Shown in pieces: positions 62,605 through 64,000 of a stretch of 64,000 bases of DNA (positions within the stretch are counted from its first letter, which is position 1; each line of letters starts with the position of its first letter). Where the stretch lies: contig NZ_CP134880.1 of the NCBI RefSeq assembly GCF_032102965.1, positions 124,001 to 188,000 of the forward strand. The letters run 5' to 3'. The stretch is from Demequina capsici. GTDB lineage: Bacteria > Actinomycetota > Actinomycetes > Actinomycetales > Demequinaceae. The position numbers and the translations under genes were made by a program. Under the pieces are notes generated by a model. The model did not search any database. It saw only the letters and a program-made list of their open reading frames with translations, and had not been told where the DNA came from.

Positions 62605-63087
62605 GTGAGGAGCCGGTGGGTGGGCAGCGTCAGGGCAGGTGCCGCCGTCGCGGGCGTGATGACGAGCATGCTCGCGCTCGCGGCATGCTCCTCGCCGGCC
62701 GCGCAGGACGTGGTCCCGCGCCAGCTGAGCGTGGGCGAATGCATCGACTTCGGCAGCTATGTCACGTCGGCGAACGGTGCGGTCGGGGGCGACGGCACGT
62801 CGTCCCTTCCGCAGGTCGACTGCGGAGAGGCGCACGACGGCGAGGTCTACGCGGTGTCCACAGCCACGGACGACGCGTTCGACTCGGACGCGCTGATCGC
62901 CGAGGTGGACACGCTCTGCTACGACTCGTTCGAGGAGTACGTGGGCACGCCGTTCGCCGACTCGTCGCTCTACTACTCGATCGTCTACCCCACCGGTTCC
63001 ACGTGGAACCAGGGCGATCGCATGCTCGCCTGCGTGCTCGTCGCGAAGCAGCAGACCACGGGCTCGCTGAAGGGCTCCGGCTTGTAG
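62605..63087 (+). CDS. Septum-formation-family lipoprotein
   Basis: A 160-residue lipoprotein. A signal (GAAVAGVMTSMLALAAC) ends in a lipobox. 'LSVGECIDFG', 'LPQVDCGEAHDGEVYAV' and 'LCYDSFEEYVGTPFADSSLYYSIVYPTGSTWNQGDRMLACVL' match the actinobacterial septum-formation domain, with four conserved Cys in the mature part. The role is uncertain in most members. The GTG at 62605 is chosen as nearest to the signal; a longer frame starts at 62560. Confidence 0.8.
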   Translation: MRSRWVGSVRAGAAVAGVMTSMLALAACSSPAAQDVVPRQLSVGECIDFGSYVTSANGAVGGDGTSSLPQVDCGEAHDGEVYAVSTATDDAFDSDALIAEVDTLCYDSFEEYVGTPFADSSLYYSIVYPTGSTWNQGDRMLACVLVAKQQTTGSLKGSGL

Positions 63088-63097
63088 ACTTGCGGCC

Positions 63098-63349
63098 ATG
63101 CCCACCATCGTCGTCGACGTGATGCCCAAGCCCGAGATCCTTGACCCGCAGGGCAAGGCCGTCTCCTCCGCCCTCCCCCGCATCGGGATCGAGGGCTTCG
63201 CGCAGGTCCGCCAGGGCAAGCGCTTCGAGCTCACCGTCGAGGGCGAGGTCACCGACGAGGTGCTCGCCGCCGCCCGCAAGGCGGCCGAGACGCTGCTGAG
63301 CAACCCGGTGATCGAGGACGTCGTGTCCGTGGCCGTCGAGGACGTCTGA
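63098..63349 (+). CDS. purS: FGAM synthase subunit PurS
   Basis: An 83-residue subunit that bridges PurQ and PurL in the three-part FGAM synthase. '[41 protein letters not shown]' is the typical PurS fold. It ends two bases before purQ. Confidence 0.97.
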   Translation: MPTIVVDVMPKPEILDPQGKAVSSALPRIGIEGFAQVRQGKRFELTVEGEVTDEVLAAARKAAETLLSNPVIEDVVSVAVEDV

Positions 63350-63351
63350 GC

Positions 63352-64000
63352 ATGACCGCCCGCATCGGAGTCGTCACGTTCCCCGGCACGCTCGACGATC
63401 GCGATGCCGCCCGCGCCGTCCGTCTTGCCGGTGCCGAGGCCGTCCCGCTGTGGCACGGTTCCGAAAGCCTCGAGGATGTCGACGCCGTGGTGCTTCCCGG
63501 CGGTTTCTCCTACGGCGACTACCTGCGCGCCGGAGCGATCGCACGCTTCGCGCCCATCATGGACAAGGTCGTGGACGCCGCGAACGGCGGCATGCCCGTG
63601 CTGGGTATCTGCAACGGCTTCCAGCTGCTGACCGAGGTCCACCTGCTGCCCGGGTCGATGATCAAGAACGACCACCTGCACTTCATCTGCCGTGACCAGA
63701 CGCTCCGCATCGAGAACGCGGAGACCAGCTGGACCACGGAGTACCGGGAGGGCGAGGAGATCGTCATCCCGCTGAAGAACCAGGACGGCCAATACGTGGC
63801 TGACGAGAAGACGCTCGACATGCTCGAGGCCGAGGGCCGCGTGGCCTTCCGTTACGTCGGCTGGAACCCGAACGGCTCGCGACGCGACATCGCGGGCATC
63901 ACCAACGAGCGCGGCAACGTGGTCGGCCTCATGCCGCACCCCGAGCATGCTGCGGAGCCGGGCTTCGGCCCCGACTCCCGCGAAGCAGGGCGGATGGGCA
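63352..64000 (+). CDS. purQ: FGAM synthase glutaminase subunit PurQ (3' end beyond window)
   Basis: 216 residues are visible with no stop before the window edge. '[19 protein letters not shown]' starts the class I glutamine amidotransferase; '[20 protein letters not shown]' and '[19 protein letters not shown]' carry the nucleophile Cys; '[12 protein letters not shown]' holds the catalytic His and Glu. It supplies ammonia to PurL, which should follow just outside the window. Confidence 0.97.
   Translation, partial: MTARIGVVTFPGTLDDRDAARAVRLAGAEAVPLWHGSESLEDVDAVVLPGGFSYGDYLRAGAIARFAPIMDKVVDAANGGMPVLGICNGFQLLTEVHLLPGSMIKNDHLHFICRDQTLRIENAETSWTTEYREGEEIVIPLKNQDGQYVADEKTLDMLEAEGRVAFRYVGWNPNGSRRDIAGITNERGNVVGLMPHPEHAAEPGFGPDSREAGRMG

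Overview
The window is high-GC DNA (GC-ending codons, many GTG starts) from a Gram-positive actinobacterium. The PurS-type purine pathway, a septum-formation-family lipoprotein, lipoprotein-anchored ABC systems and an IS481-family element fit Actinomycetota, probably Micrococcales; the genus cannot be fixed by reading alone.

Region 1 (1-20062) is the right arm of an integrated siphovirus-type prophage. In order it holds the end of the prohead protease, HK97-fold capsid, connector/neck proteins, tail tube, a tail-assembly chaperone pair with a GGGAAAG -1 slippery site, a 1110-residue tape measure, tail-tip/adsorption proteins and a lysis cassette (M15 endolysin, membrane holin candidate). A strong terminator follows. 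Then comes an accessory pocket: a Panacea (DUF4065) antitoxin-like gene, a PIN-domain gene, a PH-domain gene and small unknowns. It ends with a tyrosine integrase next to a broken tRNA-Arg-like attachment site. Terminase, portal, replication and repressor genes lie left of the window.

Region 2 (20312-27531) is a sugar-catabolic cluster: a nucleoside-hydrolase-family furanosidase, FGGY kinase, xylose-isomerase-like TIM barrel and split transketolase, then (after a terminator) a SorC regulator and a RibB-like enzyme. Isomerase + kinase + split transketolase resembles the D-apiose transketolase pathway, but a ribose/ribulose route is also possible.

Region 3 (27525-39739) is chromosomal: a three-gene NarL/DesK-type two-component operon, exonuclease III, an SDR, pyrE, lemA, a DedA protein, purT and two methyltransferases, separated by terminators and one repeat-rich gap.

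Region 4 (39776-45468) is a tightly overlapped minus-strand operon encoding a complete His-Asp-His-Asp phosphorelay: hybrid-free histidine kinase, lone receiver and HPt. Its first gene fuses a receiver and a degenerate GGDEF-like segment to a processive GT2 polysaccharide synthase; its last is a membrane acyltransferase. It reads as signal-controlled exopolysaccharide synthesis and acylation, and is the strongest candidate here for an undescribed system.

Region 5 (45785-49461) holds fbaA, purA and an intact IS481-family element with terminal inverted repeats and a CCTAGT target duplication.

Region 6 (49708-58110) has two ABC modules. One is a MacAB-like exporter with a peptidoglycan-binding adaptor, two paralogous lipoproteins and a small two-cysteine secreted protein, with CRP-like palindromes on two start codons. 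The other is a FtsX-type permease/ATPase pair behind a TetR regulator with its own operator.

Region 7 (58382-64000) is a purine-synthesis stretch (purD, purC, purS, purQ) interrupted by two paralogous lipoproteins, a TRIC-family membrane protein and a septum-formation-family lipoprotein.
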